This document shows positions 28,331 to 45,960 of a stretch of DNA of 64,000 nt, piece by piece. A program made the position numbers and the translations under genes. How positions within the stretch are numbered: the stretch's first letter is position 1; each line of letters opens with the position of its first letter. The notes below the pieces were generated by a model, which saw only the letters and a program-made list of their open reading frames with translations, searched no databases and was not told where the DNA came from. Origin of the DNA: Tillus elongatus (taxonomy: Eukaryota; Arthropoda; Insecta; Coleoptera; Cleridae); the NCBI GenBank assembly GCA_964006375.1, contig OZ023262.1, positions 94,224,476-94,288,475 of the forward strand. The letters are read 5' to 3'.

Positions 28331-29026
28331 ATGCGTACCAGCAAACACGCTTCTGCCTTACCCATTACAAATATAGACGATGTTGTTACGGACACAGCTC
28401 AACAACAACTGAGGCATGGTCCTCTCTTTCCAAACACCGTTCGCTGTATCATATGTGGTCCGAGTGGTTGTGGTAAAACTAATGTCATGCTGAGTTTATT
28501 GTTTGAAGCAAACGGTTTAAAATTTGATAACGTGTATGTGTATTCAAAGTCTCTGTATCAACCGAAATACAAGATGTTAAAGGAGGTGATGAATGCAACA
28601 AAAGGTGTTGGTTACTATCCTTATAGAGAAAACGATGAAATATTAGATCCGGCAGATGCCAAGGACAACTCTGTGTTTATATTTGATGATGTAGCTTGTG
28701 ACAAACAAGATAAAATAAGAGCATACTTCAGTATGGGCAGACATAAGAATATTGATTCATTCTATCTCTGTCAAACATATACACGAATACCCAAGCATCT
28801 GGTACGTGACAACACCAATGTTATTGTGTTATTCAAGCAAGATGAAACCAATTTAAAACATGTGTACGACGATCATGTAACCACCGATATGGACTTTAAA
28901 CAATTTAAAACTATCTGCCACCAATGCTGGAAAGATAATAAGTATGGTGTGTTGGTGATTGTGAAGGAAAACGATGTACACAAAGGTCGATATAGAAAAG
29001 GATTCGATAGATATATATTATTCTAA
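28331..29026 (+). CDS. Genome-packaging ATPase (FtsK/A32-like), element 2
   Basis: 231 residues, intact. Walker A GPSGCGKT and Walker B hydrophobic FIFDDVA are unchanged, and the protein matches the element 1 ATPase at about three quarters of positions (LCQTYTRIPKHLVRDN, HVYDDHVTTDM, GRYRKGFD). It would power DNA packaging. It is divergent with the pX-like gene, as in element 1. Confidence 0.93.
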   Translation: MRTSKHASALPITNIDDVVTDTAQQQLRHGPLFPNTVRCIICGPSGCGKTNVMLSLLFEANGLKFDNVYVYSKSLYQPKYKMLKEVMNATKGVGYYPYRENDEILDPADAKDNSVFIFDDVACDKQDKIRAYFSMGRHKNIDSFYLCQTYTRIPKHLVRDNTNVIVLFKQDETNLKHVYDDHVTTDMDFKQFKTICHQCWKDNKYGVLVIVKENDVHKGRYRKGFDRYILF

Positions 29027-29042
29027 CAATGGTAGACAGGAC

Positions 29043-29546
29043 AGACAGCTGTCTAACACAGCTGTCATACAGGTGTCTAACACAGGTGTCTAACACAGCT
29101 GTCTAACACAGCTGTCTAACACACAGCTGTCTAACACACAGCTGTCTAACAGACAGCTGTCTAACAGACAGCTGTCTAACACAGCTGTCTAAGACAGCTG
29201 TCTAACACAGCTGTCTAACACAGCTGTCTAAGACAGCTGTCTAAGACAGCTGTCTAAGACAGCTGTCTAACACAGCTGTCTAAGACAGCTGTCTAACACA
29301 GCTGTCTAACACAGCTGTCTAAGACAGCTGTCTAAGACAGCTGTCTAACACAGCTGTCTAAGACAGCTGTCTAAGACAGCTGTCTAAGACAGCTGTCTAA
29401 GACAGCTGTCTAACACAGCTGTCTAAGACAGCTGTCTAACACAGCTGTCTAACACAGCTGTCTAACACAGCTGTCTAACACAGCTGTCTAAGACAGCTGT
29501 CTAAGACAGCTGTCTAACACAGCTGTCTAACACAGCTGTCTAACAA
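29043..29546. repeat. 38-copy 13-bp CAGCTG array
   Basis: Unit ACAGCTGTCTAAC or ACAGCTGTCTAAG, with a few 11- and 15-bp variants at the left end. I count 38 units. The C/G difference at the last base varies irregularly along the array. It lies between the ATPase stop and the start of the next gene, a gap that is only 41 bp in element 1. Each unit contains the palindrome CAGCTG, which also recurs in the element 2 terminal repeats. Confidence 0.95.
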
Positions 29547-29637
29547 GACAGCCGGACATCGTGATAAATAAGAAGGCATGTACCGTGACAGAGTCAGTAT
29601 ATGTTAAACCACCACACAACCTGTATCGCTCAAACAA

Positions 29638-30807
29638 ATGATTAGACCGACTGGTAACACCAAAAACAGTTGTAGCACAATGGAAGTGTTGGGTAAGGAA
29701 GAGCAAAAAGTTAAGAAAAGGATTTTACAACTTGCTGACAATATTCGAAAAAAACATTTAATGCTTAAACTTAACAGAGCTGAGAATGATGATGCTCTGC
29801 AACGTTTATATAAACCACTTGTTGAGCCCCTAAGTGAAATATCTAAAAACACAGCAGCACTGCAGCAGCAACAGCCATCGCAACCACCAAAGGTTGAACA
29901 AATCAAAGACGAAGTCGATATACCAGAAACGAAACCCCAAGTACAGTTCCTTAAAGACCATGAAGTTTTTGAAGCTGAACCAAGGGAAGAGGCTGAGGCG
30001 ACAAGTTCCGATGAGGACATCCCAACATTTGAAGAGCTTGAGGCAGACCTACAAACTGTCACAACCAACCCTGCATATCAAGAATTTTTGGAGCAATATC
30101 CTGACCGAGTTCGATATTATGTAGACAAGTATTTTACTGAACCACCGAGGCTTGCTACTATTGATCAAACGTATGGTGCTCGCTACGCTAAAGATACTGG
30201 TAGCTGGAGTCTTGGCAACAAACACTTGGACTTTACTGATGCTGAGATTCAACTGGGCCAAAGGAGATACCCGCAAACACAAGGTTTGCTAGAATTGATA
30301 TTTATGAAAACACCTAGAGGGTATACCTATGATGATCTTCAACACTATAGAGATATTCTAGAAGCAACTAGTGTTCATAAAATGAACTATGATCCTAACG
30401 CACGAACCAAGGGTTGTTCCTCTGAAAAGTATCTGACTCTAATAAAACCAGTGATAAATCCACGAGGTCGTAGATCCTCAACACCTCAAGGTTTTGGTTA
30501 CACCTACGAGGAAGACGATGACGACAGCACCGACAGACATCTTAACAAAAAACAAAAGACTGAACTTAAAACTCAGAGTGATAAGAGCAGCGATAGCAAC
30601 GGCATGAGCCCTAACAACAACATCAGCACCAACAACTATATGATACAAAATAACAAACAAATAGCCTATGTGTATTGGAATGACATAAACGAGTTGGTTG
30701 ACAGACTTAGACTTTTAGTGGCTTCCCAAGTTGCAGGTAATACTGCTCATAACAACGAAATTCAGTCAATCTTGGAAGAACTAAAAGAAGCTAGTGTTAT
30801 CACCTAG
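29638..30807 (+). CDS. Conserved Maverick protein of unknown function, element 2
   Basis: 389 residues (375 if the start is the second ATG at 29680, MEVLGKEEQ). N-terminal IRKKHLMLKLNRAENDDALQRLYKPLVEPLSEISKNTA matches element 1. A Gln/Pro and acidic linker follows, then a folded part (VRYYVDKYF, DQTYGARY, QGLLELIFMKTP), a Ser/Asn-rich acidic linker and a conserved tail (YVYWNDINELVDRLRLLVASQ) that in element 1 is out of frame. Complete and intact here, so it shows what the element 1 gene looked like before its frameshift. Probably capsid-associated; function unknown. Confidence 0.8.
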   Translation: MIRPTGNTKNSCSTMEVLGKEEQKVKKRILQLADNIRKKHLMLKLNRAENDDALQRLYKPLVEPLSEISKNTAALQQQQPSQPPKVEQIKDEVDIPETKPQVQFLKDHEVFEAEPREEAEATSSDEDIPTFEELEADLQTVTTNPAYQEFLEQYPDRVRYYVDKYFTEPPRLATIDQTYGARYAKDTGSWSLGNKHLDFTDAEIQLGQRRYPQTQGLLELIFMKTPRGYTYDDLQHYRDILEATSVHKMNYDPNARTKGCSSEKYLTLIKPVINPRGRRSSTPQGFGYTYEEDDDDSTDRHLNKKQKTELKTQSDKSSDSNGMSPNNNISTNNYMIQNNKQIAYVYWNDINELVDRLRLLVASQVAGNTAHNNEIQSILEELKEASVIT

Positions 30808-30820
30808 TAAACCCACAGCC

Positions 30821-30943
30821 ATGAAGAGGCACCAACGACAACAACAACAACAGCACCAACGCAACACTGAACCATCTAATGTTAATAATTCTATAAATGT
30901 ATTCCAACAAAGAGTTTACATACTTGTACTTAGAATCAAATAA
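30821..30943 (+). CDS. Very small Gln-rich frame after the conserved unknown gene
   Basis: 40 codons, MKRHQRQQQQQHQRN..., 13 nt after the previous stop, at the place where element 1 begins its fibre-like genes. The stop codon is part of an AATAAA signal. No similarity to the fibres is visible. It may be chance or a remnant. Confidence 0.25.
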   Translation: MKRHQRQQQQQHQRNTEPSNVNNSINVFQQRVYILVLRIK

Positions 30944-32000
30944 AAGTCTTTGTTAAAATTACTGTGTTTTTATTTTGTAATACAATTAAAAAGTATGTCT
31001 TAAAGCAATAATATCCTGAACAAACTTATCTTGTGGTACATCTGCTATGTCTGTATTCTAGACAAGCTCAAACACGAATAATGGGGGTGATTGAACAGAT
31101 ATAACACAAGATAACATTCGCCAAGGTCATCAACTGACAGGTTGTTTACCTTTAAGAGGACCTCTCTCTTGTGTATATTAAACAGATACACAGACAAGCT
31201 CAAACAGGATCAAGGTTAACAACTGTAAAACGTTGTTTATCCTTTGTAAGGCCTCTCTCTCTTACATCAGTTTGTTTCCTCAATACAAGAGACAGAGACA
31301 CTTGTTCAGTATGTGTTAAGTCGTGAAACAAGGATGACGTCTCTTGCTGTATGTAAGTACACTCTTCTTATTATGTCTGTTTGCATTCAAATAACAAATA
31401 CAAACATAACCTTACTAAACAATCAGATGATTGGTAATCAACATGTATACAAACACCTAACCTCATATGTCAACAACAACTGGCTTTGTTTTATATATAC
31501 AACAGCGAACAAACTTTTAACGTGTGTGTCTGTGGAGCTATTGGTTTAGGGACAGTGTATATCTGAGAAAGCTGTCTATGGCCGATTCGAGGTTCGTGGG
31601 TTCAAATCTAAGTTCAGGCGAATGCTTTTCTTTCAAATACACATGCATCTGTCAGTTTAAGCAAAGACTTTGAACTGTCATGACGTGTGTTATATCCTTT
31701 CAAACAACATATACAAGCTTTAACAATGGCAATCAGTTGTCTGTCTGTATCCTCAACACAGAAGACACCTGTTCAGTAGTGTGTGTATTAAGCTGTGAAA
31801 GAAGGCTGACGTCTCTTGTTGTATGTAAGTACAATCTTGTATTATCTCTGTTTGCATTCAAATAACAAATACATAACCTTAACAAACAATCATATGACTG
31901 GTAATCAACACGTGTGTGAACATAACCTTAATAAACAAATACAGACAGTAGTGTGTGTGTGTGTACGAACATAACCTTAATCAACAAATACAAACATAAC
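30944..32000. other. Subterminal region of element 2, right
   Basis: No gene. Holds two direct copies of a CTCTTG.TGTATGTAAGTAC segment (about 31336 and 31813), repeated CAAACATAACCTTAATAAAC motifs and a B-box-like GGTTCAAATCT at 31599-31609 preceded by a tRNA-like stretch. Several blocks are inverted copies of the left subterminal region. Confidence 0.55.
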
Positions 32001-32670
32001 CTTAATAAACAATCAAAATGGCTTGGTAATCAGTCTGTATACGAACAACTAACCTTAATAAACACATACATACATAACCTTAATAAACAATCAGACAGAT
32101 GGTATTCTTCAAATACACACATGGAGACCTGACTTGTAGATATCTATGGACACACAGGTCAGACGGAACATCTTACGTCATCACAAGACAGTTAATACCT
32201 AACCTGACTTGTGGCTATCTATGGACACACAGGTCAGACATCTTGGAATGCTTGTGACGTCATCTCAGGTTAGTTCCATAGAGAGAACCCGGGTTGCAAC
32301 TGTCTATGACAGGTCAGCCATCTTGGAATGCTTGTGACGTCATCTCAGGTTAGTTCCATAGAGAGAACCCGGGTTGCAACTGTCTATGACAGGTCAGCCA
32401 TCTTGGAATGCTTGTGACGTCATCTGACAGGTCAGGTGACATTTGACGTTGACACATGTCAGGTCAGGTGACAGCTGACGTTGACAGCTGTCAGGTTAGC
32501 TGACAGCTGACAGCTGACAGCTGTCAGGTCAGTGACATTTGACACCTGTCAAATCTGACAGGTCAGCTGTCAACTGTCACAGGTCTGCGCAGGTCAGCGC
32601 ATGCGCATGACGTCACGCGCATGCGCAGTAAAAAGTGGAGGGGATGAGCCCAGGTGTCGCACTATCTACT
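32000..32670. repeat. Right terminal inverted repeat of element 2
   Basis: Inverted partner of 23531-24200. TGACGTCA octamers at 32255, 32335, 32415 and 32608; GACAGCTGACAGCTG-rich zone at 32430-32590; AAAGTGGAGGGGATGAGCC near the tip. Confidence 0.88.
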
Positions 32671-35399
<2,729 letters not shown>

Positions 35400-35400
<1 letters not shown>

Positions 35401-36235
35401 TATTTCAGATTAACTATGCTGCGGATACATGCCTTTTGGAGCCTAAATATTCTACTGGATTCTATGGAATTCCCTCAGAACATTAGTCCATATCGATATG
35501 CGTAGTACGCCTCGAGGCCAGCACTAATACTACTAGAATCTGACAGAACACGCAGAGAATAACTAAAAGCTGACAGTTTACCTGTGAGATAGCCAACATG
35601 TGCCCTCCAGTTCAACTGAGAATCAAGCTTCAAGCCCAAAAACTTAACATCAACCTGCGTGCTCAGCGAGTTGAATTTCAGCGATAACTAGTTACCCCTA
35701 AAATAGTTAAATGGGATTAAATTTGTTTTAGTCATATTCAATTGTAAGTTTATTCCATTGTACCACTGTTCCAGAATTCTCAGTTATTGTGATGCCTCAT
35801 AAATTAGATCACCCTCTGAAGGAGCTCGTAAAACCTAATATGTATCGTCAGCAAACAGGGTTGTCGTATGGGGCAATACTTCAGATAGTTCGTTAATATA
35901 AAGTAAGAACAAGACTGGCCCAAGTATGGAGCCCTGAGGCACACCTCGTTCTATAATCTTCCACTCAGATGCCAGAAATACCGCTGTCCTATAATCATTA
36001 AAAGCCACACATTGTTTCCTGTCCAATAGGTATGACTTCATTAAATTCAGCGAGACTCCCCTGAAACCTAGCAATTCCAACTTAACTAACAGGGTGTTGT
36101 GGGATACGCTGTCAACAGCTTTAGATAAATCCAGCATCATACACATTGTGCTTTCACGCTTATTTAGTCCCTCTGCAGATTCCTTGATAACTTGAAATAT
36201 TTTCCTGTTAGTTGACGATTCACTTATTCATTTTG
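35400..36235 (-). pseudogene. Jockey-like LINE reverse transcriptase relic
   Basis: Minus-strand RT core: MLDLSKAVDSVSHNTLL, the turn RGVPQGSILGPVLFLLYINEL and catalytic LFADDTY are in one open piece (35835-36146). The thumb region downstream (to 35400) is broken, and the C-terminus continues in the tandem units to its left. 5' truncated. Confidence 0.75.
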
Positions 36236-36784
36236 AAAATTCAATTTAAATATACTTTAGTGGAACCGTAGATGAATATAAAATTTAAATATACTTTAGT
36301 GGAACTCTAGATGAATAAAAAGGAATAAGGATCATCTCGAAAAGTATCTGTTTGGCAATAACATAGAACTAAATAAATCTTCAGACTTTATCAACTTCTC
36401 TGGATATAGTTTTTATAGAAGTGATAGATCAGATGGCTACGGCAGTGCTGCCATTCTAATAAAAGGCAAGTATTATTGTGTTGTTAATTGTTAATGACGG
36501 GCTTCGGACTGCTACTGGCTTGAAATACACTGGTGTCACAATAACTATAGACAAAAAAATTAAATGTATATTATTGTTACCTGCCGCCATCGATAAGCCT
36601 AGGCCCGTATCACTGGGAGGGATTTTGCGATGGCCTACGAAGCTTCATCTAGTTTTCGGCGATTAAAATAGTTATCATACTGGACGGTATTCCATTTCAG
36701 ACCATAAGGGATACGAACTATTGTCAAGCATAGAAAATCATAACGTTATTTTTTTAACACGGGGGCTGACACCCTTTTAAAAAA

Positions 36785-36868
36785 TCATTTCAATACCTAA
36801 GAAATAATGAAATAAAGAAATAAAGAAATGAAATAATAAATAAATAAATAATTAAGTAAGTAACTAAG

Positions 36869-36908
<40 letters not shown>

Positions 36909-36930
36909 AAATAAGTAGATAAATAATAAA
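36785..36930. repeat. (AAAT)n simple repeat
   Basis: AAATAAATAAAT with AAGT variants. The flanking 36240-37440 holds no recognisable gene. Confidence 0.9.
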
Positions 36931-37439
36931 GCTATTGATCTGTGTTTGTACTTTCCACACATTGCAGGTAGATTTTCTTGGTGTGTAGAAAATGAAACAC
37001 TTGGTTCAGGTCACTTTGTAATTAGCATAAAATATTCTTACGTTATCTGAAATAATAACTTAGACTTCCAAGTCTCTCGACCTGCTATAAATACTGCAAA
37101 CGTGTGGAATATAAATAAAGCATATTGGAGGTTGTTGACGATACTGATGGAAACAGTAACGGAACTCACTTTTTCAAATAATCTTACATATGAAAGTTTT
37201 ATACAAAACAGCAACTCTGTATGTCGGTAACTATTTCTCGGAGGAGAACAGCCTTTAATTTTGCTTTTAGAAAAGCGTGGAGAAATAATGCATGTAAATA
37301 GCAGTGGATAATGAAAAGCAAGCGCTTCGGTGATATAAAAAAGGAGCTGTAAAACTGTATTACATTTAAAAGCTTGTCCGAAGTTAAGAAGCGCACAATA
37401 CTAACAAGCAAAAAGGAATCTGGGAAAAATTTGTGCGGT

Positions 37440-38860
37440 CAAATTTTTTATTTTATTTCACCACGAGGACTTACAGCCCATACACTATCGTACCACGGTT
37501 GTTAACAAGAGGCAACTTGTTAGTTCTGGACTTGAAGGTTTGGAGGTTTGGAGGTTCGGAGAAGAAGGAAAAACATGTGCCTGCAAGGAATTCCACAACT
37601 TGGAAGTCCTCTGGACAAAAGAGCGGGCATAACAAGATGTTCTATGTCTGGTGACCTGGACAGTAAAAGGGTGGATTCGCTCTGTTCCCCTGTTAGGTAT
37701 GTTGTGGGCAGCAGGTGGAGGAACTATGGAAGAAAGCTCCCCTGTGCCCGCGCAGATATCTATAAAAGTGGGAGAGGTCAGCAACTGCACGTTGGTGGGC
37801 AGGGGATGGCAGCCTTTGGGTGAGGGTAGGGTCACCGACGAGACGTATAGCTCTCTTTTGAATGGAGTCTAGGATAGCAAGTGTAGAAGCGGCAGCTGCA
37901 CCCCAGATGTGGGAGCAGTATTCGAGGTTTGGTTTTATTTGTGAAGTACATAAGGTATAGAGATTAGCTGGTGAAAAGTATTTGCGAGCCCGGAAGAGAA
38001 AACCTCATTTATTAGCAGCCGCATCTGCAATAGATGTGACATGTTGGTACCAATTGAGATTTCGATCCACAGAAATGCCAACAAGAGAAAAGGACTCATT
38101 ACTTTGAATAACTTGGTTGTTCATTGTGATGGGACTAGGGCTGGTGTATCTCTTATGACAAAGAAAGCAAGACTGAGATTTGGTAAGGTTGAATTGTACA
38201 AGCTTTCTACTTCACCAGTCTAATATTTTTTGGAGATCCACGGACACAGAACCCTCCATTAGTCGCGATTCTCATCGAATTGGGCTAAAGAGACAGGCTT
38301 AGAATATTGTATAATTGAGAGGAGGGTGCTGTCGTCCTCGTAACTGTGAACTGGGTTTAAAGTGCTAGACAGGAGGTCATTGATGTGGAGAAGAAACAAA
38401 GTCGGGGCTAAAGCTGAACCTTGAGGAACTCCTGCATTAATTGGATACAGTTTAGAGGAATGGCCATCCACGACAACAGAAATGCTCCGGTTGCAGAGGA
38501 AATTTGCAATTTGCTGTCCAGGTACAGAGTTTTGGTGGTAGGCTATAGGCCGGAAGCTTATTATTAAGCAGCGCTGCCAGACCTGGTCGAATGCTTTGGA
38601 TATGTCTAGAGCGACAATCTGGGATTCACCGTGTAATTCCATTGACTTGTTCCGAGAATGGGTCACAAAGAAAAGGAGGTCGATCTGCGCTGACGGAATT
38701 TATACTGCATGTCGTGGATTAGGCTGTGTTTTTCAAGAAATTTTAGTAACTCGGTGTTTATATACTTTTTCATCACTTTAGAGACGACTGAAAGGAGATA
38801 AATAGGCCTGTAGTGGCTAGGCCTTAGATCCTTTCTTGGGGATGGGTTGTACTCGAAGAG
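37440..38860 (-). pseudogene. Jockey/CR1-like LINE relic (RT to C-terminus)
   Basis: On the minus strand, ALDISKAFDQVW, NAGVPQGSALAPTLFLLHINDL and a catalytic box reading YEDD instead of the usual YADD lie in the open piece 38259-38666. The C-terminal end with RSFVQRTSKLWNSLQAHVF is at 37485-37835 in another frame. Frameshifts between the two and the changed catalytic box mark it as inactive. Confidence 0.7.
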
Positions 38861-39675
38861 TAAATTAACAAAAATACTTCAATTAAAGAGATATGGAAAA
38901 TGGCTAAAGGTTAAGTAAGGTTAGGTTTATGGTTAGATTCAAGGCAAGGTTCATGGTCATATTCGATTTTTTCTTTTACGCTCGCTGGAATTATATTATT
39001 TAGGGACTTCTCGGCCCAGATGTCATCCGATACGATAGGATACTTTGATGCTTGTCCATTAATAAAGAGAAAAAAATGCATTAATAAGTCCTATTTAATT
39101 AAAAATTATAATAAGAAAACTGTTGTTGAGAGAACATAAAATGTAAAGTAAGAAGTTAATAAATTGTTAGATTGTTTTGAATTGAGTGTATTAATGATTT
39201 AATGAATATAGTTGCAACCAAACAAAAGAATAAGAACCAAAATAAAATTAGAAGTTTTCGTAACAATCAAAACAAAACGCAGATTTTGGCGCTAGGTGTG
39301 TTTTCAAACTATTTATAGAGCGTTTTGAAACCACTACCTGATAGATATTGAGAGTCCGACTGAGCAGCTTAACATTATAAGTAGTTGTATATAGTATGTT
39401 ATAATCAGGTACTTTATTTTTAATTCATTTAAGAGGTATATTTATTTTAATCGTTATATTTTCTAAAATACAGAGTGTTACATGAAAACATAAAACATGA
39501 AGTGTGAAACTGGCCTCGTATGTGTGTTCAAGATGGTGTAATTAGCGATCATTTGAAAAAAAAATCGAAACACATTAAGTTTTCTTTATGAAAATTCGCT
39601 AAAAATAAGTTATTTAAAGCAATTGTGCTACCGCGTGTCAGTAATGCGCGTTTACAGAAATATTTTAAAAGTCTG

Positions 39676-39905
39676 GACGCAGCGAGCGCGTTATGGTAGT
39701 GAATTTTCATAGAAATGGTCTGGCACCAAATATTTTTTTATATATTTTTTTCTTTTAACATAGAAATATAAATGTTGGAATACAGTTTTCTCTTAATATT
39801 TTAAACTTACCCACCAAATTTGGTTACCATAGCTTTACTATGTCTTGAGATAACTTTTTTTTTCGACAAATTTTATTAAAATTGGACACACACACACAGC
39901 CAGAT
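39676..39905 (+). repeat. (TA)n-cored repeat, 5' part, split by a mariner-like element
   Basis: Starts AGTCTGGACGCAG and contains TATGGTAGTGAATTTTCATAG and CCAAATTTGGTTACC; the (TA)n core and 3' part resume after 41837. The mariner-like element therefore landed in the TA core. Confidence 0.7.
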
Positions 39906-39908
39906 ATA

Positions 39909-42069
<2,161 letters not shown>

Positions 42070-42070
<1 letters not shown>

Positions 42071-45000
42071 GGGTTCTCACAAACCGACTATTATGGTAAA
42101 ATGGATTTAAGAGTTTTAATGAATGGATTGTGTGAAATACCGCCGAAGTAAGATATTTTTATTAGCACTTGAAATGTATTCCCGGTGTGCGTATTCATCA
42201 TAGAGAATATAATCATTAGACACAAATGGGACAGTATCCATGCTAATTAAACATTAACCATCTTTAGTAAGCAAGCAGAAGCGGCCCCATTTGGCTGGGA
42301 ATTATCACATCAACAAGTGGTTCTCTCTGACTTAACCTACGCATCTTGTATTGAACGTATGGATTATGTTTGTAGTTACTCTTCCTTCCTCCAATTTCCT
42401 CCACAGATCTTGTAATTTAGATGTGACAGAAGAAGAGATATATGAGGGAACCTGCAGTAAAGCGTTGTAACTTAGGAGGTGTGTTCATTTAGATAAGTGT
42501 TATCAACACCTAACTGGTAAGTTAAATATAGAATAGGTAATCGAATTAGAGCTTGTAAACGCGGTTTGAAGCATAACCAATTTAATATGAAAAAATCTCT
42601 GGACGCAGCAAGGGCGCTATGGTAGTGAATTGTCATAAAAATGTTTTTAATAGGAAATATAATTTTTTAAAGAAAGCTTGCATTAAATTTGGTTACCAGT
42701 ATAACCTATATAGGAGAAACAATGTACCATATTTCATCACAATAACTTTATTGTTTGACAGTATACAAAAATCTTCCGATAATAAACGTAAAATGTGCCC
42801 AAAAAACTGGTTTCCTGGCCAACGGACCTTAGGTTAACAGTAAATTAAGCTATCGAAAGAAACATTTTATGTAGAATCGCTACCATAACGCAGTTGCTGA
42901 GTATCGAATTTATTTTCTTACAAAGATGCGATGGAAAATGCAAAAATTGTAATACTATAAGACGTGTTCGATTAGGAAACAAAATTGCATCAGCAGCGAC
43001 TTATGGGCCGCCTGTGATTGTAAAAATAATTTTATAAGATGCAGCTCCAGACATCGTATAATTAACATATATTTTTTAATCATATCTTGTATAATAATAG
43101 ATATTTTGAGCTTTACCCTAGAAATGCGTCACCCTGTATATATGAAAACAGATAAAAACCGAAACTAACCCAGCTATGGGTTCTATGGGGCCTACTTCGC
43201 GCTCATTTAAAGAAATCTTTTCAAAATTGAAAAGTCACTAAAATTGTATCCAACTCTATGAGTAAAATTGTGATGGCCAAAAATAAATATGATTGTAAGA
43301 AGAAGAGCATGTCTACATTTGTATTACAAATGTCAGAAAACAAAATACTTATTTACATGTCACTTTGAAAGTAGATCTGACATTTATCAAAATAATTTGT
43401 CAGCTGAATATGACATGTTCTGTTTCCCTGGACTATCATTATTGTATTACGCCTTATAAGAATCTTGTTGTTTTTTGGAGTACGAAAGCTTATTTTACTG
43501 TAAAAACATTTTACATCACTTAACCTGAAATGGTTTTCGTTTCATTTAACGTTGTTTCATTATAGCGTCACAGTAGGTTTTACAATCTAGAAATTATTCT
43601 ATTTTGTGTGAATTTTTTCGTTGCATACCTAGAACACATTGTATTTTCCTTTAATTATAAATGATAATTTTAAGTTAATTTCTATATTTTCTGTGCCCAA
43701 TGTGTTGAACCGAGGGGGAAATCACTAAAATGAATTGTACACTAAAATTCCCTTTTCAGAAACAATTCCCCGCAATTCCCCGATATTACCCGAAATATCT
43801 TTGAAATACCCCGAAATACCTCGAAACTTTCGAAATACCCTAGAAATTCCCTTAGTGGTCTGCAATTCCCCAAAAATTCCCCGAAATTCCATGCAATTCC
43901 CCAAAGCGCTATTGAAATTCCCAGATCTATTTATTTTGTGACGTCACGACTATTATTCTGTATTAAAATGCAAATAAATACATATACATACATGTCTGTG
44001 AATGCTTACTCTAACTGAAACATAATAATCGACTGAAGTGGTGCAATATGTATTGTTGGTAAATACTATTATTTAACAATTTTTAAGAAATAAATATTCA
44101 TATTCGACGTTAAATTTTTATTCACTCTAAATTAACGAGAAAACAAACTCACATAACAACACAAACTTAAAAAGTAGAGAAGACGTTCTCAAACATTTAG
44201 AGGGCGTTAACATTCATGAACTTGATTTGTTCATTATGTCACATAATCACAGTATAATATTCTGATCTTAAATAATTACATCTAACTATTAGTAAAATAA
44301 GTAATTTGTTAACTGGTTGTGATGAAATGTCGAACTCCACTGTACGACAGCATATTATTGTTAGTAGTGAATTTTCATAAAAATGTTTTTAATAGCAAAT
44401 AGGTGTGTTTTTTTTTTAAGAAAGCAGGCATACAATTTGGTTACCAGTATAACCTATATAGTAAAAACAATGTGCCATGTTTCACCAAAATAACTTTATT
44501 GTTTGAAAATGTACAAAATTTAAACTTAAAATGTTCCCGGAAAAACTCGTTTCTTGGTCAACCTTGAGCTATTCAAAAATGAAGCATTTGATCAAAATTC
44601 GCTACCATAACGCACTTGCTGCGTCCGGAATGTCTTTTATTACAAACATGCATTATACTTTGATGGAAAATGCAAAAATCAATAACATAAGGAGTGTTTG
44701 ATTTAAAAAAAAGTCACCAACGACTTATGGGCCAGCCTGTGATTGTCAATTTTTTTTTAAGATGTAGTTCAAGACACCCTATAATTAATGTATACATTCT
44801 TTTTCGTATCTTGTATAATAACGGATATATTGAGCTTTATTGATTTTTTACGAAAATTCGACCAAAATTATATATCACTAAACGATAAACTCTATAGCTA
44901 AGGCTACTGCCAAGCATCAGAGAAAGGGTCTATTTGAAATGAATTTTCTGGAAATATTTTAGTAAAATGAAGGACAATGACGGTTGAAACTAAGACTTCA

Positions 45001-45284
45001 GGGTTTGTAAAACATTCTTCTTGAGACATTTTTTCTCCATATGCCGTATTAGATTCATATTCTTTACCTAAATGTTGCCAATTTTGACGTTTTAAATCGC
45101 AACTTTGACGTTTCGAGGAAAACCCCAATGTATTTTTCTTTAAATGCCTATAACTTTTTGTCTCTTGACCTACAGAGGTAAATTTAGGTAGGTAACTTAC
45201 GTATAACAATATAAACCCGCTTACCAAATTTGGTTGCCCTTACTTTGTTAATTCGGGAGATATAAATTTTTTTCGAAAGAAAAC

Positions 45285-45285
<1 letters not shown>
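42070..45285. repeat. Gene-free stretch of degraded interspersed repeats
   Basis: Contains further copies of family ends: TCTGGACGCAGCAAGGG at 42599, inverted CATAACGCACTTGCTGCGTCCGG at about 44610, a hairpin-less copy at 43140-43260, and GGTTACCAGTATAACCTATATAG twice (42690, 44443). No credible coding sequence. Confidence 0.6.
43735..43930. repeat. Degenerate short tandem repeat AATTCCCCGAAATACC
   Basis: Runs of AATTCCCC, GAAATACCC and GCAATTCCCC in irregular order with a unit of about 10-11 bp. A second array of the same type is at 45795-45960. Confidence 0.75.
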
Positions 45286-45660
<375 letters not shown>

Positions 45661-45794
45661 CTTATTATCATAGCTTTTGTTATTTGTATCATGCGTTGTT
45701 GGATCAGCGTAATAGCGGCCCGGTGACTTTTAGTACAACGTTACCAAATTATGGAATATTTCATGAAATATTATGCAATATACGTTTAACATGC

Positions 45795-45960
45795 TCCAAA
45801 ATACCTCAAAATTCCCCGAAATACCTTGCAATTCCCCAAAATATCTCAAAATACCCTGAAAAACCTCAAAATTCCCCGAAATACCCTCAAATGAATTGAA
45901 ATTCCCCGAAATACCTCGAAATGCCCCTGCAATTCCTTACCTTGTACACTAAAATACCCC
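45795..45960. repeat. Second AATTCCCCGAAATACC array
   Basis: Same short repeat as at 43735. Its right flank (TTGTACACTAAAATACCCC...) resembles the left flank of the first array. Confidence 0.75.

Larger units (their letters stand above)
23531..32670. mobile_element. Maverick-like element 2, internally deleted (9140 bp)
   Basis: Tips AGTAGATAGTGCGACACC...GGTGTCGCACTATCTACT are exact inverted repeats bounded by ACTCTT on both sides. Removing the element and one target copy restores a continuous RT reading frame across the site. Gene order (major capsid, small protein, penton, pX-like, then divergent ATPase and conserved unknown) matches element 1 but is inverted in the window. There is no integrase, PLA2 domain, protease, fibre, zinc-finger or membrane-protein gene, so movement would depend on a helper. 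Confidence 0.93.

Noticed and set aside
29043..29546. CRISPR-like array
   Set aside because: Units are contiguous 13-mers without spacers, in a eukaryotic element.
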